Assembly: GCF_015561195.1 (NCBI RefSeq)
Contig: NZ_JADMSU010000006.1
Coordinates: forward strand, 62,001-126,000
Source: Collinsella aerofaciens
GTDB taxonomy: Bacteria; Actinomycetota; Coriobacteriia; Coriobacteriales; Coriobacteriaceae
DNA length: 64,000 nucleotides
Direction: 5' to 3'
The first letter of the stretch is position 1; each line of letters opens with the position of its first letter. The notes under the pieces were generated by a model. The model did no database searches. It had not been told where the DNA came from and saw only the letters and a program-made list of their open reading frames with translations. Made by a program: the position numbers and the translations under genes. This document shows positions 33,689 through 42,976 of this stretch, in pieces.

Positions 33689-34453
33689 ATGGCAGGAAGA
33701 CGCGAAAAATTGCGCCGCGTTGGGATCATCCCCGAATATCGTGGCTTTACCCCCGATGGCCTGGCCAGCGGAGACGCGATCGACATGACGGTCGATGAGC
33801 TCGAAGTCCTGCGCCTGTGCGACCTGGAAGGCCTCAATCAGGAGGCTGTCGCCCAGCACATGGGTATCGCTCGTGCCACGGTGGCGGCTATTTGCAGCCG
33901 AGCGCATCGCAAGGTGGCAAACGCGCTGATCAATGGTCGGGCGCTCGTCATCGAGGGCGGCACTATCGCGTACTCCCCCATCACCGCAACGACGGCCGCA
34001 TGGCCAGCAAAGGAGGTCGGCGCCATGAGGGTGGCAACGACGTACGACAACGGCAACATCTTTATGCACTTTGGCCGTAGTGAGCAGTTCAAGATCTACG
34101 ACATCCAGGATGGCAAGGTGCTCAACGAACAGGTCGTGGGCACCGGCGGCACCGGTCACGGCGCATTGGCGGGCCTGCTTGCCAACGGCGGCGTCGACAC
34201 GCTTATCTGCGGCGGTATCGGCGGCGGCGCCATCAACGCACTCACCCAGGCCGGCATCACGGTCTACGCGGGCGCCCAGGGCAGCTGCGACGCCTGCGTC
34301 GAGGCCCTTATCGCGGGCACGCTCGCGCAGACCGGCGAGGCCACCTGCGACTGCCATGGTCACGACCACGAGCACGCCCATGAGCATGGCGAGTCCTGCG
34401 GCTGCCACGGCCATCACGAGCACAAGGGCCACGAGGGTTGCGGCTGCCACTAG
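33689..34453 (+). CDS. DUF134 helix-turn-helix fused to NifX/FeMo-cofactor-binding domain
   Basis: A 254-residue two-domain protein. Residues ~1-95 are DUF134, a sigma-70-region-4-like DNA-binding domain (RREKLRRVGIIPEYRGF, VDELEVLRLCDLEGLNQEAVAQHMGIARATV). Residues ~112-215 form a dinitrogenase iron-molybdenum cofactor-binding domain (MRVATTYDNGNIFMHFGRSEQFKIYDI, GGVDTLICGGIGGGAINAL). The C-terminus is rich in His and Cys (about residues 218-254, GHDHEHAHEHGESCGCHGHH), a likely metal-binding tail. No nitrogenase genes are near. A metal- or cluster-responsive regulator is inferred. The start at 33689 has GGAG 6 bases upstream. Confidence 0.88.
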   Translation: MAGRREKLRRVGIIPEYRGFTPDGLASGDAIDMTVDELEVLRLCDLEGLNQEAVAQHMGIARATVAAICSRAHRKVANALINGRALVIEGGTIAYSPITATTAAWPAKEVGAMRVATTYDNGNIFMHFGRSEQFKIYDIQDGKVLNEQVVGTGGTGHGALAGLLANGGVDTLICGGIGGGAINALTQAGITVYAGAQGSCDACVEALIAGTLAQTGEATCDCHGHDHEHAHEHGESCGCHGHHEHKGHEGCGCH

Positions 34454-34509
34454 CGGCAAATACCCTGCCGCCAGCACGCTCCCACGCGTACAACAACCTG
34501 CAACCGAAC

Positions 34510-34549
34510 GGCGAAGGCCGCCTGGAATACGATCCAGGCGGCCTTCGCC
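34510..34549. terminator. Bidirectional hairpin between the DUF134-NifX gene and ffh
   Basis: Perfect 17-base arms GGCGAAGGCCGCCTGGA and complement (34510-34526, 34533-34549), loop ATACGA. It sits between convergent genes; no strong T run, so it may work only as a barrier or weak terminator. Confidence 0.7.
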
Positions 34550-34570
34550 ATACACAACTCAAAAGAGCCA

Positions 34571-36055
34571 TTACTTTTTATTGCGCATCTGCGCTTCCAT
34601 CTGACGCAGCAGGTCCATATCGGACTTGGGACCGCCCGTTCCCAAGCCACCCAGGCCGCCCATGCCGCCCAGACCCATGGCATCCAGACCGGGAATATTG
34701 GGCATGCGCATCTTTTTGCCCTTCTTACCCTTCTTGCCCTTCTTGCCACCAGCCTGTGCCTGATTGGCCATCGTGCGCATGCGGCCCATCATCTTGTTCA
34801 TCTCGCCCCACTGCTTCATAAGGCTGTTGACCTCAGTGGGGGTCACACCGGCACCCTTGGCAATGCGGGCACGGCGCTGACCGTTGATGATGGAGGGGCG
34901 CAGGCGCTCCTCCTTGGTCATCGACATGATGATGGCTTCGTTCTTATCGAAGATGCCCTCGTCCAGATTGCCGCCCATCTGGTTGAGCGCACGCTGGCCA
35001 CCGGGAAGCATGCCCAGGATGCCCTTCATACCGCCCATCTTCTTGACGGCCTTCATCTGGTCGAGCATGTCGTTCATGGTGAAGCCCTCGCGCAGCATGC
35101 GCTCGGCAGCCTCGAGCTGCTCGGCATCGGCGGCCTCCTGGGCCTTCTCGATGATGCCGACGACGTCGCCCATGCCCAGAATGCGCTTGGCCATACGATC
35201 GGGATAGAACGGCTCCAGCGAATCGGGTTTCTCGCCCATGCTCACGAACTTGATGGGCTTACCGGTCACCTGGCGCACGGAAAGCGCGCCGCCGCCACGG
35301 GCATCGCCGTCGAGCTTGGAGATGATCACGCCGTCAAAGTCGGTTCGCTCGGCAAAGGTCGAGACGACGTTGACGATGTCCTGGCCGGTCATGGCATCGA
35401 CGACCATCAGCACCTGATCGGGCTTGACGGCCTTCTTGATGTCCACGGCTTCCTGCATCATCTGTTCGTCGATCTGCAGACGACCGGCGGTATCGACGAT
35501 GACCACGTCGCGCAGGTGGTCGACGGCCTCCTGGATGGCGCCCTTGGCGATGTCGACCGGGTGTGCACCGTCGCCGCGGAAGACCGGTACGCCGATCTCT
35601 CCGCCAAGCGTGGCCAGCTGGTCGGCAGCGGCGGGACGGTAGACATCGCACGCGGCGAGCAGCGGCGAGCGGCCCTGCTTCTTGAGCAGGTAGGCAAGCT
35701 TTACGGCCGCCGTGGTCTTACCGGAGCCCTGCAGGCCCACGAGCATGATGACATTGGGAATGCGGTTGCTAAAGACGAGCTTGCTCTCGGTAGAGCCGAG
35801 CATCTCGGTGAGCTCGTCGAGCACGATCTTGACGACATTTTGTGCCGGCGACAGCGACTCCATGACCTCGGCGGTCATGCAGCGCTCCTTGGTCTTGGCG
35901 ACAAACTCCTTGACGACCTTAAAGTTGACGTCGGCCTCGAGCAGCGCCATGCGGATGTCGCGCATGGCCGAGGTGATATCGGCCTCGGTCAACTTGCCCT
36001 TGCCGCGCAGACGGTCAAATGTGTCGTTGAGGCGATCGCTCAGGGAATCAAACAC
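34571..36055 (-). CDS. ffh: Signal recognition particle protein Ffh (SRP54)
   Basis: GTPase subunit of SRP that binds signal sequences and targets ribosomes to FtsY, 494 residues. The N domain is followed by the G domain with GLQGSGKTTAAVKLA (about residue 105), DVYRPAAADQL, VDTAGRL and TKLDGDARGG-type SKLDGDARGG. The Met-rich M domain (about 300-440) carries MLPGGQ and MKKMGGMKG-like stretches. A Gly/Lys-rich tail (GGKKGKKGKKGKK) ends it. GTG at 36055 is the start, with AAGGAG 6 bases upstream. It is downstream of ftsY, its receptor partner. Confidence 0.96.
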   Translation of the reverse strand: MFDSLSDRLNDTFDRLRGKGKLTEADITSAMRDIRMALLEADVNFKVVKEFVAKTKERCMTAEVMESLSPAQNVVKIVLDELTEMLGSTESKLVFSNRIPNVIMLVGLQGSGKTTAAVKLAYLLKKQGRSPLLAACDVYRPAAADQLATLGGEIGVPVFRGDGAHPVDIAKGAIQEAVDHLRDVVIVDTAGRLQIDEQMMQEAVDIKKAVKPDQVLMVVDAMTGQDIVNVVSTFAERTDFDGVIISKLDGDARGGGALSVRQVTGKPIKFVSMGEKPDSLEPFYPDRMAKRILGMGDVVGIIEKAQEAADAEQLEAAERMLREGFTMNDMLDQMKAVKKMGGMKGILGMLPGGQRALNQMGGNLDEGIFDKNEAIIMSMTKEERLRPSIINGQRRARIAKGAGVTPTEVNSLMKQWGEMNKMMGRMRTMANQAQAGGKKGKKGKKGKKMRMPNIPGLDAMGLGGMGGLGGLGTGGPKSDMDLLRQMEAQMRNKK

Positions 36056-36065
36056 TAGTCACTCC

Positions 36066-36983
36066 TTAATTGGACTCGCCCACCAGGGCGCGGCAGAAAT
36101 CTTTGGCATTGAACTCCTGCAGGTCATCGACCTGCTCGCCCACGCCCACGCGCAGGATCGGGAGCTTGAGCTTCTCGGCCACGGCCATGGCGATACCGCC
36201 CTTTGCCGTGCCGTCGAGCTTCGTCATGATAATACCGTCCAGACCCAGTGCCTCGTTAAACTCGAGCGCCTGGTTCAGACCGTTCTGGCCGGTGGCGGCA
36301 TCGATCACGAGCACGACCGAGACGGGCATGGGGCCGGCGGCCATATTGGCGGCGCGCTTACGCGTCACGTTGACCACCTTGGCGAGCTCGCGCATGAGCT
36401 CGGGGCTCGTGTGCAGGCGGCCGGCGGTGTCGATAAGCACCAGGTCGCTGCCGCGTTTATCGGCCTCGTCGAGCACGTCGTAGCAAACGCTTGCCGGATC
36501 GGAGCCGCGATCGCGCTTGATGACGGGGACGCCGGCACGCTGGCCCCACACATCGAGCTGCTCGATGGCGGCAGCGCGGAAGGTATCGGCCGAACCGATC
36601 ACGACATTCTTGCCGCGGGCAGCCATGGCGCTCGCGATCTTACCGACCGTCGTGGTCTTGCCGGCACCGTTAATGCCTACAAACAGCACGCAGCTCGGCG
36701 TATCGGAGAACGGATCGCGCTCGATGGGCACAAAGTGCTGCTCAAGCTGCTCGGCTAGGGCGCGACGGAGCTGCGGGGCGGTCTTGAGGTTCTTCTTGGC
36801 GGCCGTCTCGCGCAGGTCATCGGAGACCTGAATGGCGACCTCGGCACCCATGTCACCCATAACGAGGGTGTCCTCAAGATCCTCCCAAAAATCCTCGTCG
36901 ACCTCGCCGCCAAAGTAGAAGACCTCGTTGAGGGCCTCGCGGCTGCGCTCGAGTCCGCGCGAGAGTGCGTCAAAGAATCCCAT
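36066..36983 (-). CDS. ftsY: Signal recognition particle receptor FtsY
   Basis: SRP receptor GTPase, 305 residues, with no long acidic A domain, so a short form. NG-domain motifs are GINGAGKTTTVGKIA (about residue 104), DTFRAAAIEQL, VLIDTAGRLHTS and MTKLDGTAKGG. The start ATG at 36983 overlaps the smc stop as TAATG, so smc, ftsY and ffh form one tightly coupled operon. Confidence 0.95.
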   Translation of the reverse strand: MGFFDALSRGLERSREALNEVFYFGGEVDEDFWEDLEDTLVMGDMGAEVAIQVSDDLRETAAKKNLKTAPQLRRALAEQLEQHFVPIERDPFSDTPSCVLFVGINGAGKTTTVGKIASAMAARGKNVVIGSADTFRAAAIEQLDVWGQRAGVPVIKRDRGSDPASVCYDVLDEADKRGSDLVLIDTAGRLHTSPELMRELAKVVNVTRKRAANMAAGPMPVSVVLVIDAATGQNGLNQALEFNEALGLDGIIMTKLDGTAKGGIAMAVAEKLKLPILRVGVGEQVDDLQEFNAKDFCRALVGESN

Positions 36984-39900
36984 TATGCATTCACGACCTT
37001 TCCGGTTTCGCGATCGAGTTTTTGCGAGACGACGCGACTGACGCCGTCGGCTTGCATCGAGACGCCGTAGAGAACGTCAGCGTCCTCCATAGTACGGCGC
37101 TGATGCGAAATGACCAAGAGCTGCGTATCGGAACGCAGCACATCGAGGGCACCGATGAGCTTGGACAGGTTGGCGTCGTCGAGCGCCGCCTCGACCTCGT
37201 CCAGCACATAGAACGGCACCGTGCGCGTGCGGTACACGGCAAAGAGCAGGGCGAGCGCCGTCAGACTCTTCTCGCCGCCCGACATGAGCATCATCTTGGT
37301 GATGCGCTTGCCGCGCGGCTGCGCCACGACCTCGATGCCTGTCTCGGCCGGATGCTCGGGGTCGGTCATCTCCAGATGCGCCTGACCACCCGGGAACAGC
37401 ATGGCGAAGATCTCACGGAAGTTCACATCGACCTTCTCAAAGGTCACCAGAAAGGCCTTACGCATCTTGCGGTCGATGGCCACGGTGATCTTGGTGAGCG
37501 CCTTGCGCGCGCTCTCCAGATCGGCCAGCTGCTCCTCGATGTAATCGGCGCGACGCTTGAGCTGCTCGTACTCCTCCATGGCGACCTGGTTCACAGGACC
37601 CAGGTTGTTGATCTGGCGCACGAGCTGGTTAAGTTCCCGCTCGGCGGCATCGCGATCGGTGGGCGCCGGCAGCATGAGCGCTTCCTCGAGCACCGTGGTA
37701 CCGTCGGCGGTGATGGCCTTGATGGCAGCCTCGACCTGCACCTCGAGCTTGCCACGCGCGACCTTAAACTCGTTTTGCGTCGCGGCGGCGGTATCGACCC
37801 GCTCCTTAGCGCGGGCAACCTCTGCCTTGGCATCCTCGATGGTCTTCTTGAGCGAAGCGGAGTCCGCCTCCTCCAGAGAGGCCTGGTCACGCAGACGTGC
37901 GGCCCAATCTGACGCGCGCTCCAGCAGGGCCGAATAGCGCTCGTGCATGGGATCGACGCGCAGGCGCAGCAACTCGAGTGAGCGCGAGGCCTGGCGTGTT
38001 CCGCGGATACGGCGGTCGATGCCCTCCAGGCGATGCTCCAGATCGGGCACGCGGCCCTTCAGAGAACGAAGGCGCTCGCTCGTCTGGGCCAGGCGGACCT
38101 TGGCATCGGCGAGCTTGCCGGCGGCCTCGGAATCGTCACGGCGAACGCGGTCGAGTTCGTCGTTGGCCTCGGCAATCTGCAAGCCCAGGTCGCTTGCCTG
38201 CGCTCGAGCCTCGTCGCGCGAACGGGTGAGCTCGTCCACGCGCGGGCGCGCAGCGCGAACGGCCTCGGCAGCCTGCTCGCGGCGCTTGGAAATACGCACG
38301 CGCTCGACCTCGGCATTGTTGGCGCTTTGCTCCAGGCGGCCAATCTCGGAGAGCAGCGAACGGCGCTCGCCCTCAAGACGGGCGATCTCGCCGGCGGCAT
38401 CGCCCTCAGCGGCACGCGCCTCTTCGACGGCCGCATTGGCCTCGACGACCTGATCCGACACATGCTCAAACACAGCAGCCAGATCGGGCTCCAGGCCCTC
38501 CAGCTCGCGAATGCGACGCTTGCGCTCCAAAGCACCCGAAGCCTCGCCGGCGTCGAGCCCCACACGCACCAGGCCGCCGCAGGCGACGCGGGCGCCATCA
38601 GGGGTCACGTAAGTCACGCCGTCAACAACCGGCGCCGACAGCGCGGCAGCAAGATCGTCCACGACGTAATAGCCGCCGAGCAGCGCCTCGACGACGGGGC
38701 CGAAGCCTGCGCGAACGGACAGACGATCAACCAGACGGGTACCGGAGGCGCCCTCAGCGGCGGTAGAGCCGCTCACGCCGCGCGCCACCAGCAGTGCCTC
38801 GCCCGAGGCCTTCTTCTGGTCCAGAGCGGCACGACCGGCACGCTCAAGCGTGGCGGCGTCATCAAACAAAAGAGCATCGATATCGCCGGCAAGCAATTGC
38901 TCAACCAGGCCCTCGAGCTCACGAGGAGCCTCGAGCACGTCACCCAGACGACCCGAGACATCATCGCCCAGTGCGCCCATCAGACGGCTCACCAGCGGCG
39001 AGCTGTCTGCCATGCGGGCATCAAGCTTCTTTTGGCTGGCAAGCTCCGAGCGCACCTCGGATAACTTGTTGCGTACCTCGCTCTCGCGGGCACGCAGGTC
39101 CTTCAGGGCCGCGCGTGCCGTCTCGGTGGCTTCACGCGCATCGACCTGAGCCTGGCGCGCTTCCTCAAGAGCACCCTCAAGCTCCTCGGCGCGGTCGCGA
39201 CGGCTCTCGAGCGAGGCCGTGACCTCCTCGAGCTGGTCATCGATCTGCTCCAGGCGCGAGGCATACATGTTGTCCTCGACCTCGGCGTTACTCAGCGAGT
39301 CCTTCACCTTGGCGAGTTCGAGTGCCGCGTTATCGGCCCCACGTTGCACATCGCGTTGCTCACGCGTAAGCTGCGAAATCTGATTGTCGAGCGCAACGCG
39401 ACGCTCGTGGAGCTCGGCGGCGGCAGGTCCGGCGGCGTCAACGTCCTCCTGGGCCTGCATGTGCGCGCCGGTCACTTCCTCAAGCTGCGCACGTGCATCC
39501 TCGAGCTCCTCTACCACGCGACGACGCTGATGCTCGGAGCTCGAAATCTGCCCGCGCATGTCGGACAAGCGCGACACCATGTTGTGGCCCTTTTCCTCGA
39601 GCAGGCGCATATCGGAGTTAATGCGACCGACCACATCTTGCATATGGCGGCGCTGCTCGCCCAGATCGCCCACAAACAAGCCCTTTTCCTCGAGCATGAC
39701 CTGGAGCTTCTCGAGCTCGCGCTCCTTTTCGCCCATGCGGTACTGCGCAAGCTCCAGCTCGGCGGCGCCTTCCTTGGAGCGGCTCTCCAGGTCGTTCCAC
39801 TGCGACTGCAGCGAACGCAGCTCGTCGACGGCTAGCATCTGCGTAAGCTCGTTCGCGCGCGAGGACAGCTCTTTGTACTTGCGCGCACGATCGACCTGAC

Positions 39901-40519
39901 GCTCCAGCGGTCGCAGCTGACGGGCAATTTCCTTATTGATGTCGCGGGCACGGGTCAGGTGCTCGTCCATCGATTTAATCTTTTTGAGCGCACGCTCCTT
40001 GCGGCACTTGTGCTTGGAGATGCCGGCTGCCTCCTCGATGAGGGCGCGGCGCTCCTCGGGGCGGCTCTGCAAAATGGCGTCGAGCTTGCCCTGGCTAATG
40101 ATGGAATGCGTATCCTTGCCCAGGCCCGAATCGTGCAGGATGTCCTGAATGTCCATCAGGCGGCACGGACTCGAGTTGATGAGGTACTCGCTTTCGCCCG
40201 AGCGATACATGCGACGGGTGATGGCGACCTCGTCAAAATCGACGGGCAGCATATGGTCCGAGTTATCGAGCACCAGCGTGACCTCAGCGACACCCACCGG
40301 CTTGCGTGCCGACGAGCCCGAGAAGATGACGTCCTCCATGGCCTGGCCGCGCAGCTGCTTGGCGCTCTGCTCGCCCAGGACCCACAGAATCGAGTCGGAG
40401 ATGTTCGATTTTCCCGAGCCGTTGGGACCGACGATGACGGTCAGGCCCGGCTCAAATGACATATGGGCGCGGTCGGCAAACGACTTGAACCCTTTGAGCG
40501 TGAGGGACTTGAGATACAC
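36983..40519 (-). CDS. smc: Chromosome segregation protein SMC
   Basis: Structural-maintenance-of-chromosomes ATPase, 1178 residues. The N-terminal head has GPNGSGKSNISDSILWVLGEQS (about residues 32-53). Two long coiled coils flank the hinge (about 510-650, VTYVTPDGARVACGGLVRVG). The C-terminal head has the signature LMSGGEKSLTALALLFA (about 1085) and Walker B VLDEVEAALDDAN. The start is GTG at 40519 (AGGA 4 bases upstream). It is 10 bases downstream of rnc and overlaps ftsY. Confidence 0.96.
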   Translation of the reverse strand: MYLKSLTLKGFKSFADRAHMSFEPGLTVIVGPNGSGKSNISDSILWVLGEQSAKQLRGQAMEDVIFSGSSARKPVGVAEVTLVLDNSDHMLPVDFDEVAITRRMYRSGESEYLINSSPCRLMDIQDILHDSGLGKDTHSIISQGKLDAILQSRPEERRALIEEAAGISKHKCRKERALKKIKSMDEHLTRARDINKEIARQLRPLERQVDRARKYKELSSRANELTQMLAVDELRSLQSQWNDLESRSKEGAAELELAQYRMGEKERELEKLQVMLEEKGLFVGDLGEQRRHMQDVVGRINSDMRLLEEKGHNMVSRLSDMRGQISSSEHQRRRVVEELEDARAQLEEVTGAHMQAQEDVDAAGPAAAELHERRVALDNQISQLTREQRDVQRGADNAALELAKVKDSLSNAEVEDNMYASRLEQIDDQLEEVTASLESRRDRAEELEGALEEARQAQVDAREATETARAALKDLRARESEVRNKLSEVRSELASQKKLDARMADSSPLVSRLMGALGDDVSGRLGDVLEAPRELEGLVEQLLAGDIDALLFDDAATLERAGRAALDQKKASGEALLVARGVSGSTAAEGASGTRLVDRLSVRAGFGPVVEALLGGYYVVDDLAAALSAPVVDGVTYVTPDGARVACGGLVRVGLDAGEASGALERKRRIRELEGLEPDLAAVFEHVSDQVVEANAAVEEARAAEGDAAGEIARLEGERRSLLSEIGRLEQSANNAEVERVRISKRREQAAEAVRAARPRVDELTRSRDEARAQASDLGLQIAEANDELDRVRRDDSEAAGKLADAKVRLAQTSERLRSLKGRVPDLEHRLEGIDRRIRGTRQASRSLELLRLRVDPMHERYSALLERASDWAARLRDQASLEEADSASLKKTIEDAKAEVARAKERVDTAAATQNEFKVARGKLEVQVEAAIKAITADGTTVLEEALMLPAPTDRDAAERELNQLVRQINNLGPVNQVAMEEYEQLKRRADYIEEQLADLESARKALTKITVAIDRKMRKAFLVTFEKVDVNFREIFAMLFPGGQAHLEMTDPEHPAETGIEVVAQPRGKRITKMMLMSGGEKSLTALALLFAVYRTRTVPFYVLDEVEAALDDANLSKLIGALDVLRSDTQLLVISHQRRTMEDADVLYGVSMQADGVSRVVSQKLDRETGKVVNA

Positions 40520-40529
40520 GGTTCCTCGC

Positions 40530-41255
40530 TTAAACAGGCTTCTTGTTGAGAATCACGCCGTTGGTGGTGTAGCCCATGCGGTCGAGCGCCTCGAGCGCAG
40601 CGGCTCCCTCGGCCTCCTTCTTGGAGGAACCGGTGCCGCGGCCCTGGCGAATGCCGTCGATGAGCACCACAGCGGTAAAGGTGGGCGCATGCGCCGGGCC
40701 CTCGGAGCCAACGAGCTTATACGCAGGGGGCTCATGACCGTCGGCTTGCACGCACTCCTGCAAAAACGACTTGGGGTTCGCAGGATGCTCGGCACGCTCG
40801 GAAGCCAAATGCGGCTTAAGCGTACGGTGAATGAACTCCGCCGCGGCATCCCAGCCAGCATCCAGGTACAGCGCGCCCACGAGCGACTCGTAGACGTTCT
40901 CGAGCGCCGAGTGCAGGCCGCGCGCACCGGTACCGGTCTCGGAGGCACCAAAGATAATGATGTCGTCGATGCCCAGCTCATGAGACACCTCGGACAGCGT
41001 AGCGCCCGAGACAAGCGACACCTTCAGGCGCGTGAGCTTGCCCTCGTCAAACTCCGGATAGGACTCAAAGAGCGAACGGGCGACCACAGCGCCCAAAATG
41101 GAATCGCCCAAGAACTCAAGGCGCTCGTAGCTTGCCGAGACTGGCTGGCCTTCGACGGCCGAAGGATGCGTAAGAGCCGCGCGCAGCAGCACCTTGTCAT
41201 TGAACTCGTGGCCCAGAATCTCCTGGGCGCGCGTAAGTCGTTCGGATAAAGCCAA
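40530..41255 (-). CDS. rnc: Ribonuclease III
   Basis: Double-strand-specific endoribonuclease acting in rRNA and mRNA processing, 241 residues. The signature ERLEFLGDSILGAVV (about residues 43-57) includes the catalytic Glu/Asp. A C-terminal dsRNA-binding domain follows (PKSFLQECVQADGHEPPAYKLV, GRGTGSSKKEAEGAAA). The start is TTG at 41255, with GGAGG 8 bases upstream. It follows acpP by 3 bases. Confidence 0.95.
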   Translation of the reverse strand: MALSERLTRAQEILGHEFNDKVLLRAALTHPSAVEGQPVSASYERLEFLGDSILGAVVARSLFESYPEFDEGKLTRLKVSLVSGATLSEVSHELGIDDIIIFGASETGTGARGLHSALENVYESLVGALYLDAGWDAAAEFIHRTLKPHLASERAEHPANPKSFLQECVQADGHEPPAYKLVGSEGPAHAPTFTAVVLIDGIRQGRGTGSSKKEAEGAAALEALDRMGYTTNGVILNKKPV

Positions 41256-41258
41256 GAC

Positions 41259-41501
41259 CTAAGCCTCCCTGGCGTTTTCGATCGCGTCGACGGCGTCGGC
41301 GACAGAGTTGAGCGAGAGCAGGGTCTCATCATCGATCTCGAGATTGAACTCGTCCTCGATAGCCGTAACCAGTTGCAGGCGCTCGAGCGAGTTGGCATCG
41401 AGGTCGTCAAAGGTGGTCTCATCGCTAATTTCGGCAACATCGACGCCCAGAACGTCAGCAGCGACCTCGGCGATCTTGTCGAAGATTTCGGAGCGGTCCA
41501 T
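41259..41501 (-). CDS. acpP: Acyl carrier protein
   Basis: Carrier of acyl intermediates in fatty acid synthesis, 80 residues. The phosphopantetheine Ser lies in DDLDANSLERLQL (about residue 39). The usual DSL triplet reads NSL here, a substitution at the residue before the Ser. Acidic helices as expected (FDKIAEVAADVLGVD, DEFNLEIDDETL). The start at 41501 has AGGA 8 bases upstream. It sits between plsX and rnc, a common order (plsX-fabD-fabG-acpP-rnc) with fabD/fabG missing. Confidence 0.92.
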   Translation of the reverse strand: MDRSEIFDKIAEVAADVLGVDVAEISDETTFDDLDANSLERLQLVTAIEDEFNLEIDDETLLSLNSVADAVDAIENAREA

Positions 41502-41625
41502 AGCGCTTCCTCTCATAGTGCATGAATACCAAAAGATTGGCACCGCGCGGGCGGCACCAAGACACGGTTTTGATTCTACCCCACGACGTGCGCCGCGAGG
41601 CACATAACAGCGCTCTAACTCGCTC

Positions 41626-42645
41626 TTATAAAACGATACCGTCCATGGAGTTGGCGACGTTCTCGACCAGCCCGGCGCGCACGGCTTCAGCCGCCGCGAG
41701 CGTACCGTTTTTGACGGCCTCGACCGAAGTGGCACCGTGACCGATCAGGACCACGCCACGCAGGCCCAAAAGAATCGCGCCGCCCTTGGCATCACCAGAC
41801 AGCTTGGCCTTAATCTCGCGCATCTGCTTTTTGATGAGCAGCGCGGCGATCTTGGTGCCGAGCGAGGCCATAAAGGCACCCTTGAGCTCCTGCAGCAAAA
41901 ACTTGGCAGCGCCCTCGGTGGCCTTGAGCGCAATATTGCCCGACATGCCATCGGCAACGACGACATCGAAATTGCCCGAGGTGAGGTCGGTGCCTTCGCA
42001 GTTGCCCACAAAGCCGGGAACGGCGGCTTTCATGGCCGGGAAGCAGGCCTTGGTAAAGTTGGAACCCTTCTCGTCCTCGGTGCCATTGGCAAGCAGGCCC
42101 ACGCGGGGACGCTCGATGCCCAAGACGACGCGGGCATAGGCGCTACCCATCTGGGCAAAACGCACCATGTCATCGACCTCGACATCGGGGTTGGCGCCCA
42201 TATCGCACAGCACCGTCAGACCGCCGGCGCGATTGGGCAGCGCATTGGTCAGACAGGGACGCACCGGCTGCTTCTTGCCTTCGGCCATATATCTAAACGG
42301 CGTCACATAGGCGGTGGCGGCAGCGGTCATGGCACCGGTCGAGCCGGCGGAGAAGAACGCGTCCGCGTTGCCCTTTTTGATGGCGCGGCAGGCAAGCACG
42401 ATCGACGATTTACGCTTGGTCATCACGGCGCGAATGGGATCGTCATCCATGGCGATAACGTCGGGTGCCTCAAGAGCCTCAACACGTGCATGGGAAGCAG
42501 CAAATGGATTGACGATTTCAGCGGGGCCAGCTGCCAAGACCTCGATATCGGGATCGACTGCAAGCGCAGCCTCGATACCATCGAGAACAACCTGAGGTTT
42601 CTCGTCTCCGCCCACAACGTCTACACAAACGCGAACGTTACTCAT
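41626..42645 (-). CDS. plsX: Phosphate acyltransferase PlsX
   Basis: Makes acyl-phosphate from acyl-ACP, the first step of PlsY-type phospholipid synthesis, about 339 residues. The start SNVRVCVDVVGGDEKPQVVL is typical. The SSIVLACRAIKKGNADAFFSAGSTGAMTAAA block and the FDVVVADGMSGNIALKATEGAAKFLL block (about 220-245) are conserved. The start ATG at 42645 lies 7 bases after AAGGAG; another ATG is 6 bases upstream of it. It is preceded by rpmF, with a hairpin between. Confidence 0.94.
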   Translation of the reverse strand: MSNVRVCVDVVGGDEKPQVVLDGIEAALAVDPDIEVLAAGPAEIVNPFAASHARVEALEAPDVIAMDDDPIRAVMTKRKSSIVLACRAIKKGNADAFFSAGSTGAMTAAATAYVTPFRYMAEGKKQPVRPCLTNALPNRAGGLTVLCDMGANPDVEVDDMVRFAQMGSAYARVVLGIERPRVGLLANGTEDEKGSNFTKACFPAMKAAVPGFVGNCEGTDLTSGNFDVVVADGMSGNIALKATEGAAKFLLQELKGAFMASLGTKIAALLIKKQMREIKAKLSGDAKGGAILLGLRGVVLIGHGATSVEAVKNGTLAAAEAVRAGLVENVANSMDGIVL

Positions 42646-42662
42646 ATACATGCTCCTTATAC

Positions 42663-42692
42663 AAAAATGGCCGACTCATTGAGCCGGCCATT
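42663..42692 (-). terminator. Hairpin between rpmF and plsX
   Basis: A 12-base stem AATGGCCGACTC/GAGCCGGCCATT (42666-42677, 42681-42692; one wobble in RNA), loop ATT, then ATTTTTG on the minus strand. It is a terminator or partial attenuator setting plsX below rpmF. Confidence 0.6.
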
Positions 42693-42732
42693 GTGGTTCC
42701 ATTTGGAACGGCATCGCATCCAGAGTATACCG

Positions 42733-42912
42733 TTACTCGGTAACGATAACCTCGCGGTCCTTGTAGAAACCGCAGCTGGGGCACACGTGGTGCGGAAGCT
42801 TGACAGCGCCGCAACGGGGGCACGTGGACTGAGCCGCAGCCGAAATCTTCATGTTGGCGGAACGACGGGTGTGAGTGCGGATACGACCCTGCTTTTGTTT
42901 AGGTACGGGCAT
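42733..42912 (-). CDS. rpmF: 50S ribosomal protein L32
   Basis: A 59-residue ribosomal protein with the start PVPKQKQGRIRTHTRRSAN and a zinc ribbon CPRCGA...CPSCGFYKDREV, four Cys. The ATG at 42912 has AAGGAAGG upstream. It follows the DUF177 gene as in the usual DUF177-rpmF-plsX arrangement. Missed easily because of its size. Confidence 0.95.
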   Translation of the reverse strand: MPVPKQKQGRIRTHTRRSANMKISAAAQSTCPRCGAVKLPHHVCPSCGFYKDREVIVTE

Positions 42913-42976
42913 AGTGACCTTCCTTATGAACTATCCAGTGTGGCGATTACGCGCAAGTAGCGATACTACCACAGTT

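Noticed and set aside
34454-34570. 4.5S RNA gene next to ffh
   Set aside because: Only a symmetrical 17-base hairpin is present, with no GGAA-type SRP RNA tetraloop or Alu-like arm.
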